Source: UBA822 sp965249775 (GTDB lineage: Bacteria > Gemmatimonadota > Gemmatimonadetes > Longimicrobiales > Gaopeijiaceae). Taken from it: a stretch of 64,000 nt of DNA. The notes beneath the pieces were generated by a model. That model did no database searches and was not told where the DNA came from. It worked only from the letters and a program-made list of their open reading frames with translations. Where the stretch lies: NCBI GenBank assembly GCA_965249775.1, contig OZ252253.1:434001-498000 (forward strand), read 5' to 3'. This document shows, one piece after another, positions 25,796 to 34,099 of this stretch. A program made the translations under genes and the position numbers. Within the stretch, counting starts at the first letter, position 1, and each line of letters starts with the position of its first letter.

Positions 25796-27484
25796 TCACG
25801 GGGTGTACCAGATCGGTGACGAGAACGCCCGTTCCTGGATCCCCGTGGGCCGGTCCGTAGCTTGTTCGGGGTCGAGCCCGAGCGCCACCGCGTCATACGT
25901 CGACCATCGCGGCGTAGGAATTTCCAGAACCCGAACGTAGTAGAACGCACGCTCGTCCGGATCGAAGTCGGGGTCCACCCACACGGTGGAGAGCTCCGCG
26001 GTCCCGATCGAGTTCTCGTACGTCGCGCGGGCCACATCAACCGTGCTGCCGATCGCCGGCACCTTCCCGTTCGCGGCAGTGCGCTGGCCCGCCCACGCCG
26101 CGTCGTACACGCGCTCGTGGCTCTCGCCGTCGGCGTCGAGCCATCCCTTGATCACCTGTACACGATCCAGATTCGCACCCGCCGGGTCCTTTACGGCGTG
26201 AATCAACAACGATACGGGAGTGTCGTTCGGAGCCTGGGCGAGGTCCCCTCCCATCGGAACGCCACCTCCGTACCCCACGGCCGCAATGTCTCGAGCGTTG
26301 GCATCCTCCGCTTCGAACTCGAAGCCTCCGAACATCCGCAGCTGAATTCGTGGACCGCTCGTCGCGTAGACCTCCTTCCGCTTGAACGCCCCGGTCAGAG
26401 CCGCACGCGTGTTCGCCGTGCTCCACGCTCCCGTGATCCCCTGGGCCGCAGAGTCCCAACCCACCGCAGCACCGAAGCCCGGCAACCTCGCGGGGCCACT
26501 CGCTGGACCCGATCGGGCCCCGAGCCAGCCCGCGAATAACTCTTCATCGGTATCACTCAGGGTCGTATGGGTGTCGGTCCCACCCTGGATTCCGAGTTTG
26601 TACGGGTTCACACCCACCTCTTCCTCGAACCGGAGCCCCCGGAGCAGAGCGGTACGTACGTAGTCGGCGGCGGCGGGGACCGGGATGACTCCACGGAAGA
26701 GGAAGGGAAACAGCTCGAAGTCTGCGAACTCGTCCTCCGGCGACAGGAACGGATGGGTCTCGGATGAGCCCTTGATCTGCAGCACCTCTACGAGCGGCTC
26801 CCACCTCATGCGGGTCCTGGCATACTCGGCGCTGATGGGACGACCCTCGCTGTCCACCATGTCGAACATCAGTCCGTTGGAGAGGTTCGAGTTGTGGGGA
26901 ATGGCGACGAAGTCGATCCCGAGGCGATCGCTGGTCTGCTCGAGCCAGCTCCACAAGTCCTCCGGCCCCGACGCGCCTGCGGAGGAGAGCGGCAGGAACC
27001 CCTTCGCCGTCTCGGCGTCGGCCGGAGTGAACACCACGCGATGCAGCATTTGCCCGTTCGGCATGAACGTCCACTCCCACCCGATGAGCGCGGTGAACGT
27101 GCCCGGGTCGTTGTTTCGCTCGGCCGCGTCCACATAGAGCGACCACGCGGCCGTCTGGAACTCAAGGGTGTTCCGATCCCCTTCGACGGGAGCCCCTCGT
27201 CCGACGGGGGAGTGGTCCGCCACCACGAGGAAGTCGAGCGGCCGATCGAGACGCACCCGGCTCCCGAGACCCGGGTGGACCACGGGAAGCCCCCTCGCAA
27301 AGCGGTAGGCCGTCTCGGGATCCGCATTGACGTTCCCCTGGCCATAAGCATCCGACGAATACGACGTATGAACGTGCGTGTCACCCCAAAAGAGGTTCCT
27401 CTCCTGCGCCGTTACGGATCGGGCTGAAGCACACATCACAAGTGTGAGCGAGACCAGCAACCATCTCTTCCTGATCAGCTTCAT
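25796..27484 (-). CDS. secreted DUF3604 protein, paralogue 2
   Basis: About 562 residues, starting MKLIRKRWLL at 27484; the seven codons before it overlap the upstream gene. Signal peptide to SVTAQ, then NLFWGDTHVHTSYSSDAY, FLVVADHSPVG, FVAIPHNSNLSNG and GTDTHTTLSD as metal-site motifs of the PHP-like DUF3604 fold. It is closer to paralogue 3 than to paralogue 1: both have VGRGAPVEG/IEG and a shared ITGAWSTANTR block. Sixteen bases separate its stop from the next start, so the three genes form one transcript. All motifs are intact, which argues that the copies have distinct uses. Confidence 0.9.
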   Translation of the reverse strand: MKLIRKRWLLVSLTLVMCASARSVTAQERNLFWGDTHVHTSYSSDAYGQGNVNADPETAYRFARGLPVVHPGLGSRVRLDRPLDFLVVADHSPVGRGAPVEGDRNTLEFQTAAWSLYVDAAERNNDPGTFTALIGWEWTFMPNGQMLHRVVFTPADAETAKGFLPLSSAGASGPEDLWSWLEQTSDRLGIDFVAIPHNSNLSNGLMFDMVDSEGRPISAEYARTRMRWEPLVEVLQIKGSSETHPFLSPEDEFADFELFPFLFRGVIPVPAAADYVRTALLRGLRFEEEVGVNPYKLGIQGGTDTHTTLSDTDEELFAGWLGARSGPASGPARLPGFGAAVGWDSAAQGITGAWSTANTRAALTGAFKRKEVYATSGPRIQLRMFGGFEFEAEDANARDIAAVGYGGGVPMGGDLAQAPNDTPVSLLIHAVKDPAGANLDRVQVIKGWLDADGESHERVYDAAWAGQRTAANGKVPAIGSTVDVARATYENSIGTAELSTVWVDPDFDPDERAFYYVRVLEIPTPRWSTYDAVALGLDPEQATDRPTGIQERAFSSPIWYTP

Positions 27485-27501
27485 CGTGGTCTCCCTCTCG
27501 G

Positions 27502-29217
27502 TCACGGCGTGTACCAGATTGGTGACGAGAAAGCCCGCTCCTGGATCGCCGTGGGCCGGTCCGTAGCCTGTTCGGGGTCGAGCCCGAGCGCCACCGCGTC
27601 ATACGTCGAATATCGCGGCGTAGGAATCTCCAGAACCCGGACGTAGTAGAATGCGCGCTCGTCCGCATCGAAGTCAGGGTCCACCCATACGGTTGAGAGC
27701 TCCGCGCTCCCGATCGAGTTGTCATGCGTCGCCCGGGCCACGTCAACGGTGCTGCCGATCGCGGGCACCTTCCCGTTCGTGGCGGTACGCCGGCCCGCCC
27801 ACGCCACGTCGTACACACGTTCGTGGGTCTCGCCACCGTCGTCGAGCCATCCCTTGATCACCTGCACCCGATCCAGATTCGCGCCTGTGGGGTCCTTTAC
27901 AGCGTGAATCAGCAAGGACACGGGCGTGTCGTTCGGCGCCTGGGCGAGGTCCCCTCCCATCGGAACGCCACCCCCGTACCCTACGGCCGCGATGTCTCGA
28001 GATTCGGCGTCTTGGGGATCGAACTCGAAACCTCCGAACACCCGCAGCTGAATTCGTGGGCCGCTCGTGGCGTAAACCTCCTTCCGCTTGAAGGCCGCGG
28101 TCAGAGCCTCACGGGTGTTGGCCGTGCTCCAGGCTCCGGTGATTCCCTGGGCCGCAGAGTCCCACCCCACCCCTCGTGGGTCGCCGCCGCCGATGCCCGG
28201 CGCCACTTCGAGGCCCCCGGCTGGACCGGAGTGGGTAACCATCCTGCCCGCGAACATGCCCTCATTCCCATCGCTCAGGCCATTGTGGGTGTCGGTCGCG
28301 CCCTGGAGCCCTAATTTGTATGGATTCACGCCCACGCCTTCCTCGATCCGGAGCCCCCGGAGAAGAGCCGTACGTACGTAGTCGGCGGGGTTGGGGACGG
28401 CGATGCCTCCACGGACGAGGAACTGATGGAGCTCGAAGTTCGCGAACTCGTCCTCCGGTGAGAGGAACGGATGGGTCTCGGAGTTGCCCTTCATCTGGAG
28501 CGCCTCGACGACCGGCTCCCACCTCATGCGGGTTCTCGCGTACTCGGCACTGATGGGACGGCCCTCGCTGTCCACCATGTCGAACATCAACCCATTGGAG
28601 AGGTTCGAGTTGTGGGGAATGGCGACGAAGTCGATCCCGAGGCGATCACTGGTCTCCTCGAGCCAGCTCCACAGATCCTCCGGCCCCGAGGCGCCCCGGG
28701 AGGAGAGTGGGAGGAACCTCTTCGCCGTCTCAGCATCGGTTGGAGTGAACACCACGCGATGCAGCATTTGTCCGCCTGGCATGAATGTCCACTCCCACCC
28801 AATGATCGCTGTGAAGGTGCCCGGGTCGTTGTTTCGTTCGGCCGCGTCCACGTACAGCGACCACGCGGCCTCCCGGAACTCGGGTGTGTTCCTAGCCCCT
28901 TCGATGGGAGCCCCGCGTCCGACTGGCGAGTGGTCGGCCACCACGAGAAAGTCGAGCGGCCGATCGAGACGCACCCGATTCCCGAGGCCCGGGTGGACCA
29001 CGGGAAGCCCCTTGGCAAAACGATACGCCGTCTCGGGATCCACAGTAACGTTCCCGAAGCCATAAGCATCATTGGAGTAGGACGTATGAACGTGGGTATC
29101 ACCCCAGTAGACGTTCCTCTCCTGTCCCGTTACGGGTCGGGCGGAAGCACTCACGGCAAGTGTGAGCGAGACCCGCAACCATCTCTTCCTGATCAGCTTC
29201 ATCGTGGTCTTCACCAT
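27502..29217 (-). CDS. secreted DUF3604 protein, paralogue 3 (first gene of the operon)
   Basis: About 571 residues from ATG 29217, which has GGGAGCG upstream; ATG 29202 (MKLIRKRWL) aligns with the paralogues and is the alternative. The much longer upstream frame lacks a signal peptide and is not used. Motifs as in the other two: NVYWGDTHVHTSYSNDAY, FLVVADHSPVG, AIPHNSNLSNG, GATDTHNGLSD. Note GATDTHN where the others have GTDSHT/GTDTHT. As the first gene of the five-gene minus-strand operon it should be driven from the 29218-29545 region. Confidence 0.9.
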   Translation of the reverse strand: MVKTTMKLIRKRWLRVSLTLAVSASARPVTGQERNVYWGDTHVHTSYSNDAYGFGNVTVDPETAYRFAKGLPVVHPGLGNRVRLDRPLDFLVVADHSPVGRGAPIEGARNTPEFREAAWSLYVDAAERNNDPGTFTAIIGWEWTFMPGGQMLHRVVFTPTDAETAKRFLPLSSRGASGPEDLWSWLEETSDRLGIDFVAIPHNSNLSNGLMFDMVDSEGRPISAEYARTRMRWEPVVEALQMKGNSETHPFLSPEDEFANFELHQFLVRGGIAVPNPADYVRTALLRGLRIEEGVGVNPYKLGLQGATDTHNGLSDGNEGMFAGRMVTHSGPAGGLEVAPGIGGGDPRGVGWDSAAQGITGAWSTANTREALTAAFKRKEVYATSGPRIQLRVFGGFEFDPQDAESRDIAAVGYGGGVPMGGDLAQAPNDTPVSLLIHAVKDPTGANLDRVQVIKGWLDDGGETHERVYDVAWAGRRTATNGKVPAIGSTVDVARATHDNSIGSAELSTVWVDPDFDADERAFYYVRVLEIPTPRYSTYDAVALGLDPEQATDRPTAIQERAFSSPIWYTP

Positions 29218-29545
29218 GGGCGTTCGCTCCCTCCCACCGCCCTCAGAACGGGAAGGGCTTCGCCCGCAATCGAATCGGTCCCGGTGTTCTGGACAAGTGG
29301 GTGGCCCGGGCTCAGGTCGAACAGGAACTGGCAAAGATCCGGCACACTTGTCGAGCTGAAGTCTCGCAGTTCCTTTTGGCTGAACATTCACCAAGCAATT
29401 CATCAGCTCCGTCCTCCGCAACCACGAACATGACCGCCCGCTGTGTCCGGACCGCTCCTTCGAACCAGGCCGCTCTATTATCTTGTCGTCATGACATCTT
29501 TACCCCCAAATCACAAACGCAACAGTTAGTGGCACAGTTTGGATT
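29218..29545. other. noncoding leader of the DUF3604 operon
   Basis: No gene that I can support. The region must hold the promoter of the minus-strand operon. It ends where the duplicated tRNA-Pro leader begins at 29546. Confidence 0.5.
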
Positions 29546-29593
29546 TGGGTTACTTCAATGAAACGTCATAACATATTGTAAACAAACACCTTA
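29546..29593 (+). promoter_or_regulatory. tRNA-Pro leader (duplicated at 21781)
   Basis: This 48-bp AT-richer segment precedes the intact tRNA and is repeated with six changes before the broken copy at 21829. Its conservation suggests that it contains the tRNA promoter. Confidence 0.6.
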
Positions 29594-29667
29594 CGGGGCG
29601 TGGCGCAGCTCGGTAGCGCGCCTGCTTTGGGAGCAGGAGGTCCCCGGTTCGAATCCGGGCGCCCCGA
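29594..29667 (+). tRNA. tRNA-Pro(UGG)
   Basis: A 74-nt cloverleaf: acceptor stem CGGGGCG with CGCCCCG, discriminator A, D arm GCGC-AGCTCGGTA-GCGC, anticodon stem CCTGC/GCAGG around TTTGGGA (anticodon TGG), T arm CCCGG-TTCGAAT-CCGGG. CCA is not encoded. The first base C1 is typical of tRNA-Pro. The first 40 nt are duplicated at 21829-21868. Confidence 0.97.
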
Positions 29668-29682
29668 CTGAGTGAAGGTTAT

Positions 29683-29712
29683 GCCCTGCAGCGGTTTCCG
29701 CCGCTGCGGGGC
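29683..29712 (+). terminator. intrinsic terminator of tRNA-Pro
   Basis: GCCCTGCAGCGG and CCGCTGCGGGGC form a 12-bp stem (one wobble pair) around TTTCCG, followed by ATTTCGTT, 15 bases after the tRNA. Confidence 0.8.
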
Positions 29713-30004
29713 ATTTCGTTGTTGGGAGCAGATCGGCTCCAAGTTACTTCCAGGTTACACAAACTTCCGGCTCACGGGCTGAATCGCGGCCACCGGACCC
29801 GGTTGGTGCCGGGGCTAGGCTGCCACCCGCAACCCGTCACTGCGATGCAATCAATACGCCCACAGCGCAGCCCAAACCCAAAGGCAGAGATGCGACAAGC
29901 GGGGGCCGTACTGGGTCTGTCGGTCCCTTGCGGTCTCTCCTACGTTGCCATCCACGCAGCGAATCTGATTCAGAAGAACAAGAGGATTCGCAGTACAGTT
30001 GAAA
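29713..30004. other. noncoding stretch between tRNA-Pro and the IS91-type element
   Basis: No gene that I can support; a 96-codon frame here has no domain-like features. A short inverted match (ACTGCGA-tgc-AATC near 29840 with GATTCGCAGT near 29988) recalls attC arms but lacks convincing core sites. Confidence 0.4.
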
Positions 30005-30142
30005 GTTGAACTAAACCGCTACGCGGTGGGTGGTGTTGGCTACCGGGCGGGTCGTGGTTCCCGCGTGTGAGTAGGGCCAAGGTCCCGAGGACCGGGCGAG
30101 TAGGTTGCGAGTCCCAACGCAACCCCGTCCAGGAGGGACCCG

Positions 30143-30997
30143 ATGAGCGAGCTACGCCGGAAGATGCTGACGGATCTGCGGATCCGGAACTATGCGGAGC
30201 GGACGCAGGAGATCTACATCACGCGTGTTGCCGAGATGGGGCGCCACTTTGGGCGTTCTCCGGCAGATCTGAGCGCAGAGGAGGTACGCGAGTACCTGCG
30301 CTACCTGACCGAGGAGCGGAAGGTCTCACGCTCGGAGTTTGCTCAGACGGTGGGAGGGCTCCGATTCTTGTACCGGTTCACGCTGCAACGGCCGGAGATG
30401 GTGCCGCAGATCCCGTACCCTCGCCTGAAGAGACGCCACCCGGTGGTTCTGAGTCCCGGGGAGGTGGCTCGTCTTCTGAAGGCGATCCGGAACCGGAAGC
30501 ATCGAACGGTGGCGCTCGTGCTGTACGGGGCGGGGCTGCGGATCAGCGAGGCGCTGGCGCTCGAGCTGCGCGACATCGACTCACAGCGAATGGTGATCAC
30601 GGTTCGGCACGGCAAGGGCGACGCCGACCGGCAGGTCGCGTTGTCAGAGGTCCTACTCGAAGCGCTCCGTACGTACTGGCTGGCCTATCGGCCCGCGCGT
30701 TGCCTGTTTCCTGGAGGAGATCCAGAGAAGCCGATGGTGAGCTCGACGATCCAGCGTGCCCTGAAGGCGGCACGCGTTAGGGCGGGGATCGCGAAGCCGG
30801 CAGGCCCACACGTTCTGCGCCACAGCTACGCGACGCACCTAATGGAGGCGGGCACGGACCTGCGCGTGATCCAGACGCTGCTCGGTCATCGCTCGCTCAG
30901 GACCACGCAGATCTATACCCATGTGGCGACGGAGCGACTGCGAAGCACCAGGAGTCCCTTGGACGCGTTGAGCGGAGTGCTTACGAGCACCGAGTAG
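30143..30997 (+). CDS. IS91-associated tyrosine recombinase (XerD-like)
   Basis: 284 residues. An N-terminal SAM-like domain (LRIRNYAERTQEIYITRVAEM) precedes a tyrosine-recombinase catalytic domain: Arg in GAGLRISEALAL, Lys in RHGKGDADRQV, HxxR in HVLRHSYATHLME, His in LLGHRSLRTTQIYTH and the Tyr nucleophile in that last motif. It lacks the extra patch that integron integrases carry between conserved patches II and III, so it is not IntI. Its stop is directly followed by the GTG of the IS91-type transposase; this gene order is known for one branch of IS91 elements, where the recombinase is an accessory protein. Confidence 0.9.
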   Translation: MSELRRKMLTDLRIRNYAERTQEIYITRVAEMGRHFGRSPADLSAEEVREYLRYLTEERKVSRSEFAQTVGGLRFLYRFTLQRPEMVPQIPYPRLKRRHPVVLSPGEVARLLKAIRNRKHRTVALVLYGAGLRISEALALELRDIDSQRMVITVRHGKGDADRQVALSEVLLEALRTYWLAYRPARCLFPGGDPEKPMVSSTIQRALKAARVRAGIAKPAGPHVLRHSYATHLMEAGTDLRVIQTLLGHRSLRTTQIYTHVATERLRSTRSPLDALSGVLTSTE

Positions 30998-32206
30998 GTG
31001 CCCGAGCGACCTCGGCACGAGGTCGCGGAGATCTTCAAACGCCACCTGGGAAGTGAAGCCCAGCGTAGCCGTCCGCCATGGAGCTGGGAGCAGCGAGCGG
31101 TCGTCGAGCGGATCACCGCGTGCCGGACGGCGCGGTTGGGTGGCCACATCGACGCGTGCGACGCCTGCGGACACCAAAGGATCTCCTACAACTCGTGCAG
31201 GAACCGCCACTGTCCGAAGTGTCAGGGCAGCGCCCAGGTAGCCTGGCTCGAAGCACGCCAGGCCGACGTGTTGCCCGTGCCCTACGCTCACGTGGTCTTC
31301 ACGATACCACGGGTTCTCGCACCGCTCGCGCTTCAGAACCCGAAGGTCGTCTACGATCTTCTGCTCCGCACCTCGGCCCGGACGCTTCAGGAGATCGCCA
31401 ACAACCCGAAGCATCTCGGCGCCAGGCTCGGGTTCTTCGCCATCCTACATACCTGGGGCCAGACGCTCATCCATCACCCGCACGTACACTGTGTGGTGCC
31501 GGCGGGTGGACTGGCCGAAGATAGACGCACGTGGCGTGCGTGTCGGCCCGGCTTCTTCCTGCCCGTCCGCGTGTTGAGCCGGCTCTTCCGCGGCAAGTTC
31601 CTGGCCGGGCTCCATGAAGCGTTCCGTGAGGACCGCATCGAGCTGCACGGCCGCCTCGCTCGCTACCGAAGTTCGTCTGCGTTCGGCCGCTATCTCCATG
31701 AGGCATGCCGCACCGAATGGGTGGTCTATGCCAAGCCACCCTTCGAGCGCCCCGAACGCGTGCTCGAGTATCTGGCCCGCTACACCCACCGCATCGCGAT
31801 CTCGAACCACCGGCTGCTCCACGTCGATGACGAGGTCGTGAGCCTCCGCTACAAGGACTACCGCAGTCGCCGGTCCCGCTCCCTCACGCTCCCGCTCGGT
31901 GAGTTCACCCGCCGCTTCCTGCTGCACGTCCTCCCCAAGGGCTTCGTCCGTATCCGCCACTACGGGTTCCTCGCCAACAGTGGCCGCGCACGACTGCTCG
32001 CGTGCTGCCGTGGCGCCCTCGGCCAGCCCGAAGATAGGCAGTTCGAGCAAGTGTCCGGGCGAAGCGAGGACAACGGACCCTTCCTCGAGCTTCTGCCCCA
32101 GAGCTTGCGCCTCTGCCCCCACTGTGGACGCGGTCCGATGCGGTGCATCGAGGTACTCGGACGCCCACCGCCCAGCCATCACCAGTCCCGTCGTGCCACA
32201 GCCTAA
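30998..32206 (+). CDS. IS91-family HUH rolling-circle transposase
   Basis: 402 residues from GTG directly after the recombinase stop. An N-terminal zinc-binding region (CDACGHQRISYNSCRNRHCPKCQ spans the Cys/His set) is followed by the HUH motif in HHPHVHCVVPAGG near residues 159-164 and by the tyrosine segment YLARYTHRIAISN near 259-263. The enzyme nicks one strand at the element end and moves it by rolling-circle replication. A second copy of the zinc-knuckle pattern (CPHCGRGPM) ends the protein. All motifs are intact, so the element could be active. Confidence 0.93.
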   Translation: MPERPRHEVAEIFKRHLGSEAQRSRPPWSWEQRAVVERITACRTARLGGHIDACDACGHQRISYNSCRNRHCPKCQGSAQVAWLEARQADVLPVPYAHVVFTIPRVLAPLALQNPKVVYDLLLRTSARTLQEIANNPKHLGARLGFFAILHTWGQTLIHHPHVHCVVPAGGLAEDRRTWRACRPGFFLPVRVLSRLFRGKFLAGLHEAFREDRIELHGRLARYRSSSAFGRYLHEACRTEWVVYAKPPFERPERVLEYLARYTHRIAISNHRLLHVDDEVVSLRYKDYRSRRSRSLTLPLGEFTRRFLLHVLPKGFVRIRHYGFLANSGRARLLACCRGALGQPEDRQFEQVSGRSEDNGPFLELLPQSLRLCPHCGRGPMRCIEVLGRPPPSHHQSRRATA

Positions 32207-32411
32207 TCGAATGGCCTCGCCCGAGCGGGGTCCTGCACCCGTCTGTGCCTGTGTCGACCTTGGCCACCCGCCATCCTTCTCGCCGTTCCCCGACACGGAC
32301 TCTGCCTTCTGTTCCCCGCACTCGTGCAGTGCGAGCTCCGCGGGCCGCTCCCGCCGCCTCAACCCCCGGGCTCCTCAATCTCCATAGCCCCACCCACCGC
32401 GTAGCGGCTCA

Positions 32412-32499
32412 GCTCAACTGATCGTTGCCACACTCCCTTGACTCTCGCATCGTCAACCCACCGCGCTTAGAGTGTGGAAACAATCCTTAATCGTTAGGC
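32412..32499 (+). other. putative attC site of a different sequence type
   Basis: GCTCAAC (RYYYAAC) and GTTAGGC (GTTRRRY) enclose 88 bp, with inner arms CCACACTC and GAGTGTGG that pair perfectly. The arms near the cores pair only partly (TGATCGTTG with AACAATCC). It abuts the right inverted repeat of the IS91-type element and starts the first cassette. Confidence 0.55.
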
Positions 32500-32667
32500 G
32501 GCGGGATCAGACTGGGTGCATCAACTCGCCAGGCACATGGGTCGGCTTTGGAAGTACCGAGTGTGGCAGCTCCTGACAGCCGCCGTTCTCATTCCGGTCT
32601 GTGGGTTCGACTCGTCCCGCCGGCCCACAGAATGACCACCTGACGCCAATACCACACGGTAGTCGTC

Positions 32668-33000
32668 ATGAAGACCAAGGACATGCACAACGATGATGGG
32701 GTCCTCACCGGCTTCAGCGTCAGCAATACCTTTCTTGGGCGCCATGGCGTCCCGAAAGTGGTCGCGTCAATCCCTGGCGCTCAGATCGTTCGAAAACAAC
32801 GGCGCTTCGCCGTTCGGGCACGGGAAGATTTCTGCGAGTTCGTGGTCGATGGAAAGACGTTCTTGGCCATAGAGCCGTTCGGGGATAACACGGAGTTCTG
32901 GATTGTGGCCGAGCCTCCGGAGGAGGGGTGCGCACCTCTTGATAGAGTTCGGACGGCATTTGCCGAACATCGTGTCCTATTTGGAATCTATGATGGATAA
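32668..33000 (+). CDS. cassette gene 1: hypothetical protein, 110 aa
   Basis: An unrecognised soluble protein of 110 residues with mixed alpha/beta composition (VPKVVASIPGAQIVRKQRRF, then FCEFVVDGKTFLAIEPFGDNTEFWIV). It has no signal peptide or membrane span. The pattern of alternating strands could be a small beta-barrel. It lies between a putative attC at 32412 and the complete attC at 33039, so it is the cargo of one gene cassette. The 168 bases between the cassette start and the ATG hold no other convincing frame. Confidence 0.6.
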   Translation: MKTKDMHNDDGVLTGFSVSNTFLGRHGVPKVVASIPGAQIVRKQRRFAVRAREDFCEFVVDGKTFLAIEPFGDNTEFWIVAEPPEEGCAPLDRVRTAFAEHRVLFGIYDG

Positions 33001-33038
33001 CCGCCGAGCCTGCGTCGTCCTATTTTTCTCGGGCCGCC

Positions 33039-33138
33039 GCCTAACAAGCGATTGCTACTGTCGCGGTAGGCACCAGGCTCGCGCGCTTCGCTTGCGGTCA
33101 CCACATTAGCCGCGCAGCAGAATCGCAATCCGTTAGGT
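33039..33138 (+). other. attC site 1 (complete, 100 bp)
   Basis: R'' core GCCTAAC, R' core GTTAGGT. The arms GCGATT...GCGG and CCGC...AATCGC pair, with an unpaired asymmetric middle. The intervening loop has the array consensus (CAGGCTCGCGCGCTTCGC, TTGCGGTCACCACATTAG). Not occupied: the ten bases before the core end in AATCCGT rather than GAGACGT. Confidence 0.92.
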
Positions 33139-33166
33139 CGCAGCTCTGAGGGTCCTGGGAAAGCTT

Positions 33167-33427
33167 GTGGATGATGGCGAAGAGGACAGAATCGTGACTA
33201 CGCCGACGCGCTCTCAGACTCAGGACGCAGAAAAGGCAGCTTTGCAGGCGGCGGACGAAAAGCTGTTTCGCATCTCCATGCGGTTGACGGTGGTCGGCAT
33301 CGTCCTCCTTGGAGTTGGAGTCGTCCTCGGATTGCGATGGGTCAGTCTTCCTGGTCTGGCTATCGGTTTTGTGGGAGCCCTGGTCAACCTTATCCGATTT
33401 CTCCCGGTGCGCCCGTTGCGGAAGTGA
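33167..33427 (+). CDS. cassette gene 2: small two-span membrane protein
   Basis: 86 residues: a charged N-terminus (EKAALQAADEKLFRISMR) and two adjacent membrane spans (LTVVGIVLLGVGVVLGL and LPGLAIGFVGALVNLIRFL). No family recognised. It is the only plausible gene of its cassette, which starts at the GTTAGGT of attC 1. About 110 noncoding bases follow before a truncated attC and then attC 2. Small membrane proteins of unknown role are common cargo of sedentary chromosomal integrons. Confidence 0.6.
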   Translation: MDDGEEDRIVTTPTRSQTQDAEKAALQAADEKLFRISMRLTVVGIVLLGVGVVLGLRWVSLPGLAIGFVGALVNLIRFLPVRPLRK

Positions 33428-33538
33428 GCGACGACGTGCTGGTCCTTTTGAATTCTCAGACTGAGGGACACAACGACGAGCAAGAACTCAACGGGCGATT
33501 CATCCAGCCATTGGGACATCGGGTGTGCGCCGACTGCG

Positions 33539-33578
33539 ACCTAACAAGCGATCCCACTAGTCTATTGTCATCGCGATC
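33539..33578 (+). other. truncated attC left arm
   Basis: ACCTAAC followed by AAGCGAT repeats the attC left arm, then the sequence diverges and a second, full left arm starts at 33582. This is probably the scar of a lost cassette. Confidence 0.7.
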
Positions 33579-33581
33579 GCC

Positions 33582-33677
33582 GTCTAACAAGCGATTGCTG
33601 CAGTCGCGGCAACCTTCGACCTCGCGCGCTACGCCCGGGGCACCACATTAGCCGCGCAGCAGAATCGCAGAGACGTT
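33582..33677 (+). other. attC site 2, left part, interrupted by IS copy 2
   Basis: R'' core GTCTAAC. The site runs to GCAGAGACGTT, where the IS enters. Its R' core resumes as GTTAGGC at 35241-35247 on the other side. Confidence 0.92.
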
Positions 33678-33853
33678 CTATGAAAGAGAGTGTCAAGACC
33701 GGGCTCCGCCCCGGCCGGATGCGAAGCGGTGGAGCGCTTGGCACTCAGCCCCTTGGTTGGATTAGCCCGGTCGTCAGAGAGCGGTATGCTGGATGAGTCA
33801 GTCTTCGTGTCGACCATGATGATCCTCGCTTGGGTGATCGATCCGTCCGGACT

Positions 33854-34024
33854 TGATTGAGTGGACCTGGGTCGTACGACGCGAACCATGGTTCTATCTG
33901 AGACTCAGCCTGGGGCCGGCCTGACACTTCTTCGGGTTCTGCGGAAGGGCCTGGAGTTAGACTCGTGCCTCGGCGTGACTGGGAGCCTGGCGTACGTCTC
34001 TGCTTGAGACTGCCTCCCGCACCG
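33854..34024 (-). ncRNA. candidate bridge RNA/seekRNA, copy 2
   Basis: Same noncoding tail as copy 1. The left target guide lies at 34003-33994, the right target guide at 33962-33956. Bounds approximate. Confidence 0.7.
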
Positions 34025-34099
34025 TCGTCCGGGGGATTCGACGTTCCAAGGGATCGAGGGTCAAGCGCTGCACCCACGCTCCAGGACGACGAACCCCCT

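Larger units (their letters stand above)
30016..32407 (+). mobile_element. IS91-type element with tyrosine recombinase and 18-bp terminal inverted repeats
   Basis: Perfect inverted repeats CCGCTACGCGGTGGGTGG (30016-30033) and CCACCCACCGCGTAGCGG (32390-32407) bound two genes that abut, a tyrosine recombinase and a HUH transposase. Each repeat contains the small hairpin CCGC-TAC-GCGG, as expected of rolling-circle ends, but a long inverted repeat is not typical of IS91 itself. Outside them the similarity continues loosely (TTTAGTTCAAC against CTCAGCTCAAC). No target duplication is seen, which is normal for HUH elements. It stands at the left edge of the cassette array. Confidence 0.8.

Noticed and set aside
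24168..29433. Many plus-strand frames opposite the DUF3604 genes (up to 320 codons)
   Set aside because: They recur at matching places opposite each paralogue and mirror its codons; the minus-strand genes have signal peptides and metal motifs.
21966..29542. 13-bp direct repeat TGGCACAGTTTGG at 21966 and 29530 as island att sites
   Set aside because: A match of this length is expected by chance many times in 64 kb, and the two copies are placed differently relative to the tRNA copies.
29719..30009. 96-codon frame after tRNA-Pro
   Set aside because: No ribosome site, no domain-like pattern and it runs up to the IS91-type end.
30143..30997. Tyrosine recombinase as the integron integrase
   Set aside because: It lacks the integron-specific insert between patches II and III, abuts an IS91-type transposase and lies within that element's inverted repeats.
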